Shown here one piece after another: positions 1-9,176 of a stretch of 57,968 nt of DNA. The stretch is from positions 1-57,968 of the forward strand of contig NZ_LXIE01000003.1 in assembly GCF_001641085.1 (NCBI RefSeq). Direction: 5' to 3'. The DNA comes from Aequorivita soesokkakensis. Lineage in GTDB: Bacteria > Bacteroidota > Bacteroidia > Flavobacteriales > Flavobacteriaceae. The notes below the pieces were generated by a model. That model saw nothing but the letters and a program-made list of their open reading frames with translations. It had not been told where the DNA came from and made no database searches. The stretch's first letter is position 1; each line of letters begins with the position of its first letter. Both the position numbers and the translations under genes were made by a program.

Positions 1-33
1 GAGAATATCCGTTTTGATTATTTTGGAGGATAA
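1..33 (+). CDS. 3' tail of an unidentified gene (partial)
   Basis: Frame 1 reads ten codons (ENIRFDYFGG) to a TAA at 31-33 and is followed 25 bases later by a clear intrinsic terminator, which is what the end of a plus-strand gene should look like. Ten residues are too few to identify the product. A second frame also reaches a stop at the same place, so even the frame is uncertain. Confidence 0.35.
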   Translation, partial: ENIRFDYFGG

Positions 34-58
34 TTAAAGAATTAATGCAATTTTCAAG

Positions 59-93
59 AAACCGTTTCAATTTATTTTGAAACGGTTTTTTTT
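59..93 (+). terminator. Rho-independent terminator
   Basis: Arms AAACCGTTTCAA and TTGAAACGGTTT pair around a six-base AT loop and are followed by an unbroken run of T. It closes whatever gene ends at base 33 and isolates the protease gene downstream. Confidence 0.85.
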
Positions 94-115
94 ATGTTAT
101 TAAATTTCTTAAAGA

Positions 116-146
116 GTTGTTAAATATATATTATGTGTTATTTTTG
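116..146 (+). promoter_or_regulatory. Bacteroidota-type promoter of the M4 protease gene
   Basis: GTTG at 116-119, a 19-base spacer, then TATTTTTG at 139-146. This matches the TTTG-N19-21-TAnnTTTG pattern known for the primary sigma factor of Bacteroidota. Transcription would start about 25 bases before the ATG at 179. Confidence 0.6.
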
Positions 147-178
147 ATACAATAAAATAAATTATTAAGCCCCAGAAC

Positions 179-3100
179 ATGAAAAATTTTACACTTTCGC
201 TAGTATTCTTATTGACTCTAAATTTAGGATATGGCCAGTCTAATCAAAACCCTATTTTAAAAAAAGCAAATAATTCAAAAATACAAAGTACTTCTACTGG
301 TCTTTTAGTTTTTGATGATGCCAATAAATACATTTCCCAAAATCCAGAAATGCTACTTCGGGAAGTTTACGGACTGCCACCAGCAATAACATTTCAGCTA
401 ATTGGAGAAGAGAGTGATGATTTAGGTTTTTTTCATCAGAAATATCAAGAATATTTCAATGGAATTAAAGTGGAATTTGGCATAGTGGTTCTTCATAGTC
501 AACAAGGGAAAGTTGTTTCTTTAAGTCAGGAATATTATCCAGTTAAAGAAGTAAATGCTTCACCAGGTCTAACTAAAGCTTCGGCTTTTCAAAAAGCTGT
601 TTCACATATTGGTGCCCAGCAGTATTTATGGGAAAATACTGGGATGGCGAAAGTGATGGACGACTATAAAAAGCCCGAAGGAGAATTGGTAATTCTTCCG
701 GTTTTTTCAAATGAAATTACTTCTGAAAATAATGTGGAGAGCTACAGATTGGCATATAAATTTGATATTTATGCTACTCGACCAATAAGTCGTGGAAATA
801 TATATATAGATGCAAATACAGGTGAGGCACTTTTTTATGATGCAATTATAAAGCATGCTGACAATAAAGGTTTTGAAGGGATGGTTCACGCAACTGCCGA
901 AACAGAGGAAATATTTTGTCAGCGAGTTGAAAATGAAGATTTCACCATGTTAGCAATCGGAACTGCAGCTACCCGATATAGTGGCAACCAAAGCATAACA
1001 ACAAGAAGTATTTCAGGGTCATATAGGCTAAGAGACAATACCAGAGGTGATGGTATCAATACTTTCAATAGTACGAGACAGCCACTATATTACTATACAG
1101 ATTTTACAGATTCAGATAATAATTGGACCGCTGGAGAATTTAATAACACAAATAAGGACAACGCAGCTCTTGATGCCCATTGGGGAGCAGAAGAAACTTA
1201 TGATTATTGGTATAATGTCCACGGAAGAAATAGTTATGATAACGCTGGAGCATCTATAAATAGCTGGGTACATTTTGATGATGTTGCTGGAGGAGCTGGT
1301 TATAATAATGCTTTTTGGAATGGTAGTGTAATGACCTATGGTGATGGTTCTTGTGGGGCTACTGAGGGGTGTGGTGGTTTTGATGCATTAACATCCATTG
1401 ATGTTGCAGCACACGAAATAGGCCATGCAGTAACAACACATACCGCTAATTTGGCATATCAAAGAGAGTCTGGTGCATTAAATGAAGCTTTTTCGGATAT
1501 ATGGGGTGCATCTGTAGAACATTACGCTAAAGGAAATGGAAGTGATACGAACCCAGCTGCGAAAATATGGTTGATTGGTGATGAAATAGACAGAAGAACA
1601 GGTTCTGCGGCACTGCGATCTATGAGCAATCCGAACTCACAAGGCCAACCAGACACATATGGTGGAACTTATTGGATAAACCCTAATTGTGGAACACCTA
1701 CTAATGGCAATGACTATTGTGGAGTACATACAAATAGCGGAGTATTAAACTTCTGGTTTTATCTTACAGTTGTAGGTGGTAGTGGAACGAATGATAATGG
1801 GAATTCATACAATGTTACAGGCATTGGAATGAATAAAGCTCAATTAATTACTTATAGAACTATAAAAAATTATTTGTCAGCAAACTCAACTTTTGCCAAT
1901 ACTAGAACAGCTTCAATTCAAGCTGCTACAGATTTATATGGAGCTTGCTCCTTAGAGACTCAAGCAGTAACAAATGCTTGGCGTGCAGTTGGTGTGGGAG
2001 CCGCATTTGCAGGTTCTTGCACTCCATCTATTAGTTATTTAAGTGTAACTGATAGCACTTTAGAAGCAACCGATTGCGGTTATACAGATGTTTCAGTGCC
2101 ATTAATCATTGGTTTGGCACCTTCACAAAACGCAACAGTTACCTTTTCAGTTGCAGGAGGAACGGCGATGAATAATGTAGATTATGAAATATTGACTCCT
2201 ACAGTTACATTTCCTTCAGGCTCAACAACAAAGCAAAATTTAATATTAAGGATTTATAATGATGGATTTAATGAAACAAATGAAACTGCAATTATTGATT
2301 TTGCAGTAAATGCAAATGGAGGAAATGCAACAGCAAATCCTGCCGCAAATTCTTTAACTTTTACAATCATTAATGATGACAATGCTCCAGTACTTTCACA
2401 AAATATAACTTTACTTGATGAAGATTTTGAATTAGGTGGTTGGGGAGGTCTTTTAGATGGTGATGGTGATGGACATGTCTGGGTTGCTGGTATAAGTGGT
2501 CCGGTTTATACCGGTATTACTGGAAGCTATCCAGCTTCAGAAACAAATTTAACATTTTTAGGAAGTGGTAGTGGAAAAGCAAATGCAAATAATTATTTTA
2601 TTAGCCCTAAAATAAGTATTCCAGCTGGGACTACAAATACTCAGTTTTCGTTTGGGATTGGGGGTTACAATACTATAGAACATTATGCTGTTTATTGGAC
2701 AACCAATATAGATACCGCTGCAGATATTAATGCAGGAATAAATCTTGAAGACCGAAATACACTCTCTAATGCGGGACAAATTAGAACAATAAACAATACA
2801 TCGCTTGCGGGTCAAACAGGTTATTTCGTTGTGAGACACTATAACTCTTCAGCAAACAATGGTTTGTTATTTTTTGACAATGTTTCAATTACGGCAACTG
2901 TTTCTACTTCAATTCAAACATCCGTAAACACGGGAACTACAAATGACCTAATTGATTTAGGCGGAGCGGGTACAGTTTATACATCAGATGCAACCACTGG
3001 AAATGTAATGCTTAATATAACTAACAATAATTCCTTTGATTATGGTTGTACGGACACATCTGTTTCACGTGCTGGAACGGGTGCTCAATCCTATAATGGC

Positions 3101-5056
3101 AGTACTGCACCGAATCTTGTTATGGATAAAAACTTCAGAATAGGGGTTGATAATGCAACAACTTCTGGAAGTACAACCATTAAATTTTATTTTACTCTTG
3201 CTGAAATAGCAGGTTGGGAATCTGCAACAGGTTTGTCAAGAACTGAGTTAGTAGCCTATAGAACAAATGGTGATGAGACATCGGTACTTACTATTGGTGC
3301 GTTTGGCACTAATATTACATTGACAGGAAATTTCACTGGCCTTGATGGCGATTACCTCTTTGGTCCCGTCGAAGCTTTTTCAGACTGCCCAGGTTCTACA
3401 ATTTATTCATCCTCAGGATGGAGTAATGGCTTACCTTCTTCAAATATGATGGCAATTATTGATGAAGATTATAATACTTCAACAGCTAATATTGATGCTT
3501 GCAGTTTAATAGTAAATTCTGGAAAAACCCTTACCGTACCAGATGGAACATACATAAAAGTTGAAAGGGATATTACCGTTAATGGAACTCTTTTTGTAGC
3601 TAACGAAGGCAGCGTAGTTCAAGTAGATGACGCTGCGACAGTAACAAACAACGGAAGCATTACGGTACGTAAGATTACTCCATTCTTGGAACCCAAATAC
3701 TTTATGGTGATGGGAAGCCCTATGACAGCCGAAAGCCGTACTGGTGTTTATGGAAATGCCATACAGGTGCGCCACCATTTAACCAACTTGTTTAATCCAG
3801 ACCTAGACGTTGCTGCTTTTGATCCATTAGCTGAAAATTTTGCTGATGAAGAAGGGGATAATTGGGTGTTCCATACTGGAGTCGTAAATCCTGGAGAAGG
3901 TTATTTGGTACTTCCGCAGGCAACTTTAGCGGACAGCGGAAATTATACGCTTGATTATACCTTGGGAACATTGAATAATGGTGAAGTAGATTTTAATGTG
4001 CTTTACAATGGTGATCAGAACTCAAGTCCAAATATTGTTGGTAACCCATACGCTTCGGCAATTGATGCTGAGTTATTTATGGATGATGTTGATAATACTA
4101 TGATTAATGCGGTTTATTTCTGGGAGCATCTTACGGCGGCTAGTTCAAGTTATCCGGGTTATAAGACTAAGAATTATGATATGGGGGATATTTCCATGTT
4201 TAATGGTTCTGGAGGTGTGCCTGCTGCCAATGACGGTCCAGGAGGAACAACCGAGCCTAATGGTTATATTTCTTCGGGGCAGGGATTTGGTTTTAAAGCT
4301 ACAGCAGCTGGTACTGCAAAATTCAAAAACTATATGCGGGTTGTTGATAATAACAATACCTATAGAAGACCGGCAGCTCCAAAGGAACGTATGTGGCTAA
4401 ATGTTTTCAATGAAACTTATGGGCTTAACAGCACAATGTTGATTTCTTTTTCTGAAGAATCCGTAGATGGATATGACGCCAAATTTGATGCAAAAAGATT
4501 GGCTACACCAGTAAGTTTGTATTCTAAATTAATTTCTGGCGAAGAACTTGCCATTCAAGGAAGAAGTGCTTTTAATGCTGATCAGGAAATTCCATTGGGC
4601 TTCGTTAGTCAAATAGAGGAAAATCAGGAATTCAAGATTTCCATAAGCAAACAAGACGGGACTATTTGGCCGGACGTTCAGGTTTATTTAGTTGATAAAG
4701 CTGAAAATGTAATTCACAACCTTACTAATTCCGATTATATTTTCAAAAGCAAGGAAGGTGCGCAGAATGAACGTTTCGTATTACTTTTCAAAAGCACCGT
4801 TTTGGGCGTTTCAGAAACCCAATTGCAAAACATCAGTCTAATACCAAACCCAACTACTGGAAATATTACAATTATTTCACCAAAAGTAGTTGTAAATTCT
4901 GTTGAGGTTTTTGACATTCGCGGAAGAAAATTGATGAGTGTTGATTATAATAGCAACCAGTATTCCTTAGATATATCCAGCTTGCAATCGGCTACTTATT
5001 TTGTTAAGATCCATACAGAGGAAGGGATTTTAACCAAACGAATTATTAAGAATTAA
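179..5056 (+). CDS. Secreted M4 (thermolysin-like) zinc metalloprotease with T9SS sorting domain
   Basis: A 1625-residue exported protease. A signal peptide (residues 1-19, ending GYGQ) is followed by an FTP/PepSY-type propeptide (to about 230) and an M4 catalytic domain (about 260-610). The zinc ligands are visible as HEIGH at 412-416 and Glu436 in NEAFSD, exactly 20 residues after the second His as in thermolysin. After the catalytic domain come a Calx-beta-like module (about 620-735), a choice-of-anchor/cleaved-adhesin-like module (about 745-900), a long region that may bind substrate, and a C-terminal type A T9SS sorting domain (last ~80 residues, with IPNPTTGNI and ending KRIIKN). It should cross the outer membrane through the type IX system and digest extracellular protein. 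It has its own promoter and terminator, so it is monocistronic. The family call is secure; substrate is unknown. Confidence 0.93.
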   Translation: MKNFTLSLVFLLTLNLGYGQSNQNPILKKANNSKIQSTSTGLLVFDDANKYISQNPEMLLREVYGLPPAITFQLIGEESDDLGFFHQKYQEYFNGIKVEFGIVVLHSQQGKVVSLSQEYYPVKEVNASPGLTKASAFQKAVSHIGAQQYLWENTGMAKVMDDYKKPEGELVILPVFSNEITSENNVESYRLAYKFDIYATRPISRGNIYIDANTGEALFYDAIIKHADNKGFEGMVHATAETEEIFCQRVENEDFTMLAIGTAATRYSGNQSITTRSISGSYRLRDNTRGDGINTFNSTRQPLYYYTDFTDSDNNWTAGEFNNTNKDNAALDAHWGAEETYDYWYNVHGRNSYDNAGASINSWVHFDDVAGGAGYNNAFWNGSVMTYGDGSCGATEGCGGFDALTSIDVAAHEIGHAVTTHTANLAYQRESGALNEAFSDIWGASVEHYAKGNGSDTNPAAKIWLIGDEIDRRTGSAALRSMSNPNSQGQPDTYGGTYWINPNCGTPTNGNDYCGVHTNSGVLNFWFYLTVVGGSGTNDNGNSYNVTGIGMNKAQLITYRTIKNYLSANSTFANTRTASIQAATDLYGACSLETQAVTNAWRAVGVGAAFAGSCTPSISYLSVTDSTLEATDCGYTDVSVPLIIGLAPSQNATVTFSVAGGTAMNNVDYEILTPTVTFPSGSTTKQNLILRIYNDGFNETNETAIIDFAVNANGGNATANPAANSLTFTIINDDNAPVLSQNITLLDEDFELGGWGGLLDGDGDGHVWVAGISGPVYTGITGSYPASETNLTFLGSGSGKANANNYFISPKISIPAGTTNTQFSFGIGGYNTIEHYAVYWTTNIDTAADINAGINLEDRNTLSNAGQIRTINNTSLAGQTGYFVVRHYNSSANNGLLFFDNVSITATVSTSIQTSVNTGTTNDLIDLGGAGTVYTSDATTGNVMLNITNNNSFDYGCTDTSVSRAGTGAQSYNGSTAPNLVMDKNFRIGVDNATTSGSTTIKFYFTLAEIAGWESATGLSRTELVAYRTNGDETSVLTIGAFGTNITLTGNFTGLDGDYLFGPVEAFSDCPGSTIYSSSGWSNGLPSSNMMAIIDEDYNTSTANIDACSLIVNSGKTLTVPDGTYIKVERDITVNGTLFVANEGSVVQVDDAATVTNNGSITVRKITPFLEPKYFMVMGSPMTAESRTGVYGNAIQVRHHLTNLFNPDLDVAAFDPLAENFADEEGDNWVFHTGVVNPGEGYLVLPQATLADSGNYTLDYTLGTLNNGEVDFNVLYNGDQNSSPNIVGNPYASAIDAELFMDDVDNTMINAVYFWEHLTAASSSYPGYKTKNYDMGDISMFNGSGGVPAANDGPGGTTEPNGYISSGQGFGFKATAAGTAKFKNYMRVVDNNNTYRRPAAPKERMWLNVFNETYGLNSTMLISFSEESVDGYDAKFDAKRLATPVSLYSKLISGEELAIQGRSAFNADQEIPLGFVSQIEENQEFKISISKQDGTIWPDVQVYLVDKAENVIHNLTNSDYIFKSKEGAQNERFVLLFKSTVLGVSETQLQNISLIPNPTTGNITIISPKVVVNSVEVFDIRGRKLMSVDYNSNQYSLDISSLQSATYFVKIHTEEGILTKRIIKN

Positions 5057-5078
5057 TTGCTTTCAAAAGCTATTTTTA

Positions 5079-5112
5079 AAAACCGTCTTTGTTATTTCAA
5101 AGACGGTTTTTT
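5079..5112 (+). terminator. Rho-independent terminator of the M4 protease gene
   Basis: AAACCGTCTTTG and CAAAGACGGTTT form the stem, with a short loop and seven T. It lies over an upstream in-frame ATG at 5089 of the next gene, which rules that codon out as the real start. Confidence 0.85.
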
Positions 5113-5166
5113 TATGATTCTATAATTAAAAGAATAAATTCAAAAACCGTAATTTTGAAGTCAATT

Positions 5167-5529
5167 ATGGGCGAAAAACTTACCAAACAAGAACTTCACA
5201 ACCTTGCTATGAACATCGTTGGGAAACAGCTTGAAGCTGAAGGCTATGAATTTTTGGGTGTCAATTCAAAATTGAAAAGAGACCCGCAATTTGTGGCTTT
5301 GAAAGATAAAATCCTTCATTTTGTAATCGTTCGGGCAATTTCTTTTCCGCAGGATGCTAATGCTTACGATCCTCTTTTTATGCAAACCATTAAAGAGCAT
5401 GCCGCAAAATTTGATGCAAAAACCTATTACGCAGGGGTAGGTCTTGGCCACGGAAGTGATTATGGACAACCGGTTTTAAAAGATGAGGATTATACCATGG
5501 TTTATAAAGGATTACAGGAAATATTATGA
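5167..5529 (+). CDS. Conserved hypothetical protein, translationally coupled to apbE
   Basis: A 120-residue soluble protein with no signal peptide or membrane segment. The ATG at 5167 (MGEKLTKQEL) was chosen because the upstream ATG at 5089 lies inside a terminator hairpin. Its stop overlaps the apbE start as ATGA, so the two should be translated together. I do not recognise a domain. The sequence has an acidic/aromatic C-terminal half (GLGHGSDYGQ, then YTMVYKGL). ApbE enzymes attach FMN to proteins such as the NqrB/NqrC subunits of the sodium-pumping NADH dehydrogenase, so a role in flavoprotein maturation or the Nqr complex can be suspected from context only. Confidence 0.75.
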   Translation: MGEKLTKQELHNLAMNIVGKQLEAEGYEFLGVNSKLKRDPQFVALKDKILHFVIVRAISFPQDANAYDPLFMQTIKEHAAKFDAKTYYAGVGLGHGSDYGQPVLKDEDYTMVYKGLQEIL

Positions 5530-6533
5530 GGAAACTATTTTTAATACCCGTATTGCTGCTTTTCGTTTTTTGTGAAAAGAAAGAACCACGCCCCATTTTT
5601 TTACAGGGTGATGCTTTTGGAACAACCTATAACATTCAATTTTATTCCGAAAAAGATATAGATTTTAAAAAAGGGCTGGACTCTGTTATTGCTGCGGTAA
5701 ACCATTCCGTGAGCACTTATATTCCCGATAGTGATATTTCAAAAGTAAACAAGGGCGATTCCACCGTTGTGGTTGATTCTATTTTCCGTGAGGTTTTTGA
5801 AATTTCTGATGAAGTGAACAAAAAAACAAACGGCTATTTTGACCCAACAATCGGTGTATTGCGCAATGCATACGGTTTTGGTGATGTAAAACCGCTAAAA
5901 CAAATTGACAGTACAACTTTGGATTCCTTGATGGAATATGTAGGTTTTCAAAAAGTGAAAATCAAAAGTGACGGAACTATTTCCAAAGAATATCCGCAGA
6001 TTTATTTCGATTTTAACGCGGTGGCAAAAGGCTTCGGAATTGATTGCCTTGGGCGTTATTTGGAGTCAAAAGGGGTAACCGATTATTTGATTGAACTTGG
6101 TGGAGAAATTCTTACGAAAGGGGAGAATATTGAAAAAAACCAAGAGTGGGTTGTGGGTATTGAAGCTGTAGATTCAGCGTTGGAAGATCGAACTTTTGAG
6201 GCGACTGTTAGGTTAAAAAATGTTGGGATGGCTTCCTCGGGCAATTACCGAAAATTCAGAATTGATTCCCTTAGTGGAAAAAAATTCGTCCATACATTGA
6301 ATCCATTGACAGGCTCTGCAGAAATGAGCGATGTTACAAGTGCTACGGTTATTGCGCCCACCTGCGGTGTGGCAGATGCGTATGCAACTTCGTTTATGGC
6401 CTTGGGCTTGGAAAAATCAAAAGAATTGCTGAAAAATCTTCCAAATGTGGAAGCGTATCTAACCTTTAATGATTCATTGAATAACCATCAAGTTTTTATG
6501 ACGGATGGCTTTAAAAACCGTTTAGGAAATTAG
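5526..6533 (+). CDS. apbE: FAD:protein FMN transferase (ApbE), lipoprotein
   Basis: 335 residues. It transfers FMN from FAD to a Thr of target flavoproteins on the outer face of the inner membrane. A lipoprotein signal ends at Cys16 (LFVFC). Family motifs are in order: PDSDISKVN (~67-75), GYFDPTIG (103-110), FDFNAVAKGFGID (161-173), IELGGE (189-194), HTLNPLTG (256-263) and the metal-site region GVADAYATSF around Asp284. Length is normal. It overlaps the preceding hypothetical gene by 4 bases. Its 3' end overlaps the convergent methyltransferase gene by 12 bases, leaving no room for a terminator. Likely targets are the Nqr or Rnf complexes, which are not in this window. Confidence 0.95.
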   Translation: MRKLFLIPVLLLFVFCEKKEPRPIFLQGDAFGTTYNIQFYSEKDIDFKKGLDSVIAAVNHSVSTYIPDSDISKVNKGDSTVVVDSIFREVFEISDEVNKKTNGYFDPTIGVLRNAYGFGDVKPLKQIDSTTLDSLMEYVGFQKVKIKSDGTISKEYPQIYFDFNAVAKGFGIDCLGRYLESKGVTDYLIELGGEILTKGENIEKNQEWVVGIEAVDSALEDRTFEATVRLKNVGMASSGNYRKFRIDSLSGKKFVHTLNPLTGSAEMSDVTSATVIAPTCGVADAYATSFMALGLEKSKELLKNLPNVEAYLTFNDSLNNHQVFMTDGFKNRLGN

Positions 6534-7286
6534 TTTTTTGCAAACAGGAATTAATTCCCCTTTTGGCAATCTGTATTTTTCAACTTCTTCCGAAGAAAGC
6601 ACTTTTGTGTAATCTACAGCTTCCACTTTAAAACCGATACTTTCAAGTTTCGTGAAATAATCCATTCCGTAAACCCGAACGTGATCATATTGCCCAAATA
6701 TTTTTGCACGTTCTTTCTGGTCGGTAATACTATTGTCTTCAAAAGTTTTTTCTAAATCAGCTTTATACGGAACTTGAAGAATCGCCGTGCCACCCGGTGC
6801 CAAAACGCGGTAAATTTCCTGCATCGCTTTGGTATCATTTGGAATATGCTCTAAAACGTGATTACAGATTACAAAATCGAATTCATTATTTTGAAATGGT
6901 AAATCGCAGATATCTGCTTTCACATCTGCAATTGGCGAATTCAGATCGGTTGTGGTATAATCCAGATTTTTCATTTTTCTAAATTTCTTATAAAACGCCT
7001 GCTCGGGTGCGAAATGGAGCACTTTTAAATTTTCAGTGAAGAAACCTGTTTCGTTTTTCAAATAAAGCCAAAACAATCTGTGCCGTTCCAACGAAAGCGT
7101 ACCGGGCGAAAGCACATTTTCACGAACAATTTCATAGCCATAAGGAAGAAATTTTCGATACGATTTTCCATCAATCGGGTCAGTGTATTTATTTCCTTTC
7201 AGAAAAAAGGCAAGTATTGGCCGGCCTATAATACTCAGTCTAATGAGAAGCGGTCGAGGAATTGTATTTAGGATTTTTTTGAACAA
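6522..7286 (-). CDS. Class I SAM-dependent methyltransferase (type 11)
   Basis: 254 residues. A Rossmann-type methyltransferase: LKVLHFAPEQAF (~88-99) in place of the usual glycine-rich motif I, acidic TTDLNS for the ribose site, ADICDLPF, then FVICNHVLEHIPN and the RVLAPGG loop typical of the PF08241 group. The first 35 residues are hydrophobic and basic and could associate with the membrane. It is the last gene of a minus-strand unit after the HAD and map genes (12 bases after map). Substrate cannot be told from sequence; lipids, quinones or cell-surface sugars are possible. Confidence 0.85.
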   Translation of the reverse strand: MFKKILNTIPRPLLIRLSIIGRPILAFFLKGNKYTDPIDGKSYRKFLPYGYEIVRENVLSPGTLSLERHRLFWLYLKNETGFFTENLKVLHFAPEQAFYKKFRKMKNLDYTTTDLNSPIADVKADICDLPFQNNEFDFVICNHVLEHIPNDTKAMQEIYRVLAPGGTAILQVPYKADLEKTFEDNSITDQKERAKIFGQYDHVRVYGMDYFTKLESIGFKVEAVDYTKVLSSEEVEKYRLPKGELIPVCKKLIS

Positions 7287-7298
7287 ATACGGAAGATT

Positions 7299-8117
7299 TT
7301 ATAGTACGAATTCGTTTGCTCGGAATTCTTTTTCCTCATCGCTATCAATTCCCAACGCTTCATAAACATAAGCAAAGGTGGAAAGCAATTCGGGTTTTCC
7401 GTTAACCAAAGCAATGTTATGTTCAAAATGTGCGCTGGGTTGTGCGTCTTGCGTTACAATAGTCCAACCATCTTTTAACTGTTTTACTTTATGGGTTCCC
7501 ATATTTATCATCGGTTCCAAAGCAATGGTCATACCTTCAATGAATTTCTTTCCGCGACCGCGACGACCGTAATTTGGCATTTCCGGCTCTTCGTGCATTT
7601 TTCGCCCCAAACCGTGGCCAACCAGTTCGCGAACCACCCCATAGCCATGTGCTTCACAATAATTTTGAATGGCGAAACCTACATCGCCCACGCGGTTGCC
7701 AGCTTTAAACTCGCGAATCCCTACGTAAAGGGATTCTTTGGTAATATTCAACAGTTTTTTTATTTCTGGAGCAACTTCGCCCACTTCAAAAGTATAAGCG
7801 TGGTCGCCATAAAACCCGTTTTTAATGGCGCCGCAATCTATGGCCACTATATCGCCTTCCTTCAAAGGAATATTTGTGGGAAGACCGTGGACAACTGCTT
7901 CATTTACACTTGTAAGAAGTGTTGAAGGACAGTCGTACAAACCCAAAAAACCCGGAATAGCGTCTTGGCTGCGAATATAATCTTCCGCCATTTTATTGAG
8001 CTTATTGGTTGTCATCCCTGGTTTTACTTCCTTTGCAAGCATTCCCAAAGTACGGGATACCACCAAAGCGCTTTCGCGCATCAATTCAATTTCTTCTTTT
8101 GTTTTTTGAATTATCAT
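7299..8117 (-). CDS. map: Type I methionine aminopeptidase
   Basis: 272 residues. It removes the initiator Met from new proteins. The metal ligands and surrounding motifs are visible: IDCGAIKNGFYGDHAYTF (first Asp pair), GHGLGRKMHEEP (His and substrate-binding His), TIALEPMINMG (Glu) and the final Glu in SAHFEHNIAL. The C-terminus is about 15-20 residues longer than E. coli Map. It lies 4 bases after the HAD gene and 12 before the methyltransferase, so it belongs to one transcript. In many Bacteroidota map is in a ribosomal-protein operon; here it is elsewhere. Confidence 0.96.
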   Translation of the reverse strand: MIIQKTKEEIELMRESALVVSRTLGMLAKEVKPGMTTNKLNKMAEDYIRSQDAIPGFLGLYDCPSTLLTSVNEAVVHGLPTNIPLKEGDIVAIDCGAIKNGFYGDHAYTFEVGEVAPEIKKLLNITKESLYVGIREFKAGNRVGDVGFAIQNYCEAHGYGVVRELVGHGLGRKMHEEPEMPNYGRRGRGKKFIEGMTIALEPMINMGTHKVKQLKDGWTIVTQDAQPSAHFEHNIALVNGKPELLSTFAYVYEALGIDSDEEKEFRANEFVL

Positions 8118-8121
8118 AGTA

Positions 8122-8535
8122 CTATTTTAAAAAGGAAAACAATCCTTTTTTTTGTGTTTTAGGTTTTGCGGGCTTAGGTTCGCCAATAAGTTGCTGATAA
8201 ATTTCACCCCAACTTTTTAATCCGCCAATATTGCGATCGTCAATAAAAATATCTGCGTGAATTTTTCTGCTGTATGAACTGTCAAATTCTTCTTCGGGAA
8301 AGCTTCTGTTTACAGCATAGAAAACGATTCCATTTTCTTCGCAGAATTTCACCGCATCTTCTAAAGCACGGCCTTTTCTGTAAGTCCATAAAATAAGTCT
8401 ATGTCCTTCGTCCTGAAGTTTTTTAAGTGTTTCAAAAGCAAAAATAATGGGACGGCCAATGCTAGGGTATTCATCCTCAACGATGGTTCCATCAAAATCT
8501 ACTGCAATTGTTAGGGTCTCTCTGATCATTTTCAA
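8122..8535 (-). CDS. Small HAD-family hydrolase (BT0820-like)
   Basis: 137 residues, the size of a HAD phosphatase without a cap domain. Motif I is VDFDGTIVED (Asp nucleophile plus general acid at +2), motif II is probably LILWTYRKG, and the C-terminal ADIFIDDRNIGG is motif IV. SIGRPIIFAFETL fits the BT0820-like group from Bacteroides. It is the first gene of the HAD-map-methyltransferase unit and has a good promoter upstream. The last ~20 residues are basic and Pro-rich. Substrate unknown. Confidence 0.85.
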   Translation of the reverse strand: MKMIRETLTIAVDFDGTIVEDEYPSIGRPIIFAFETLKKLQDEGHRLILWTYRKGRALEDAVKFCEENGIVFYAVNRSFPEEEFDSSYSRKIHADIFIDDRNIGGLKSWGEIYQQLIGEPKPAKPKTQKKGLFSFLK

Positions 8536-8546
8536 ATTTCAAACCG

Positions 8547-8577
8547 CAAAATTACAAAGAATTATACCGATGCTAAA
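8547..8577 (-). promoter_or_regulatory. Promoter of the HAD-map-methyltransferase unit
   Basis: Read on the minus strand: TTTA, a 19-base spacer, then TAATTTTG (plus-strand CAAAATTA at 8547-8554), close to the Bacteroidota consensus. It lies 11 bases before the start codon. Confidence 0.5.
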
Positions 8578-8580
8578 GTT

Positions 8581-9171
8581 TTATTCGGCGTAAGCGTGTT
8601 TGTATTCCTTTCCGCTTAAAATGGCGAACATATCCTTTTCAAGACTTTCAATGGGGTATTCCACGATTCGGCCCAATTCCTTATCGTTTTTGTAGAAAAT
8701 TATGGTTGGAACATTCGTAATATTTTTCCCTTCCTCGAAACCTTGCGGGGTAGTTTTTTCCTCAGAAACGGTTACCAAAGTGAGTTTTGATTCGTCAAAA
8801 CCTGTTTCGTCAATAATTTTATAGAAATGCGGCGTTTCGCGTTGGCTGTCTTCACACCAAGTTCCCATAAAAACAGTGATTGTTATATCTTTTAAAAGTG
8901 GTTTTAATTTTTCAACGGTTTCAGAATCTACTTCATAATTAGCATAGCCCGTATTAAACCAATCTTTAAAAGCGTCCATTTGAAAACCGTTTCGGTTGGC
9001 TTTTCCCAAAAGCATCACGGAATCTTCATAGGGAACGGTATCATTTACTTTTTCTTTGTTGTTTTCTGAAATCATTTCCTTCGAAGTGTTTTTATCTACT
9101 TTGCTTTTTTCTTTGGAAGAATTGCAGGCAATTACAAGTGTTGCCGAAAGTATTATAAATAGTTTTTTCAT
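8581..9171 (-). CDS. Thioredoxin-fold lipoprotein with a CxxS active site
   Basis: 196 residues from the ATG at 9171; an in-frame TTG at 9180 overlaps the gpmI stop and would spoil the lipoprotein signal. The lipobox is VIAC (Cys16), followed by a charged linker. The thioredoxin-like fold starts near residue 60 and its active site reads FMGTWCEDSQRETPHF: Cys106 is kept, but the second Cys is Ser109. A later NVPTIIFYKN contains the cis-Pro. It should sit at the cell envelope. Without the second Cys it cannot be a classic disulfide reductase; a peroxiredoxin-like, isomerase or mixed-disulfide-trapping role is possible. It directly follows gpmI. Confidence 0.82.
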   Translation of the reverse strand: MKKLFIILSATLVIACNSSKEKSKVDKNTSKEMISENNKEKVNDTVPYEDSVMLLGKANRNGFQMDAFKDWFNTGYANYEVDSETVEKLKPLLKDITITVFMGTWCEDSQRETPHFYKIIDETGFDESKLTLVTVSEEKTTPQGFEEGKNITNVPTIIFYKNDKELGRIVEYPIESLEKDMFAILSGKEYKHAYAE

Positions 9172-9176
9172 AGAGT

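Noticed and set aside
5089-5166. Upstream start for the gene before apbE
   Set aside because: The ATG lies in the stem of a terminator and the added residues (MLFQRRFFYDS) look like translated hairpin.
7491-7925. A 144-residue open frame opposite map
   Set aside because: Lies wholly inside the methionine aminopeptidase gene on the other strand and has no recognisable protein pattern.
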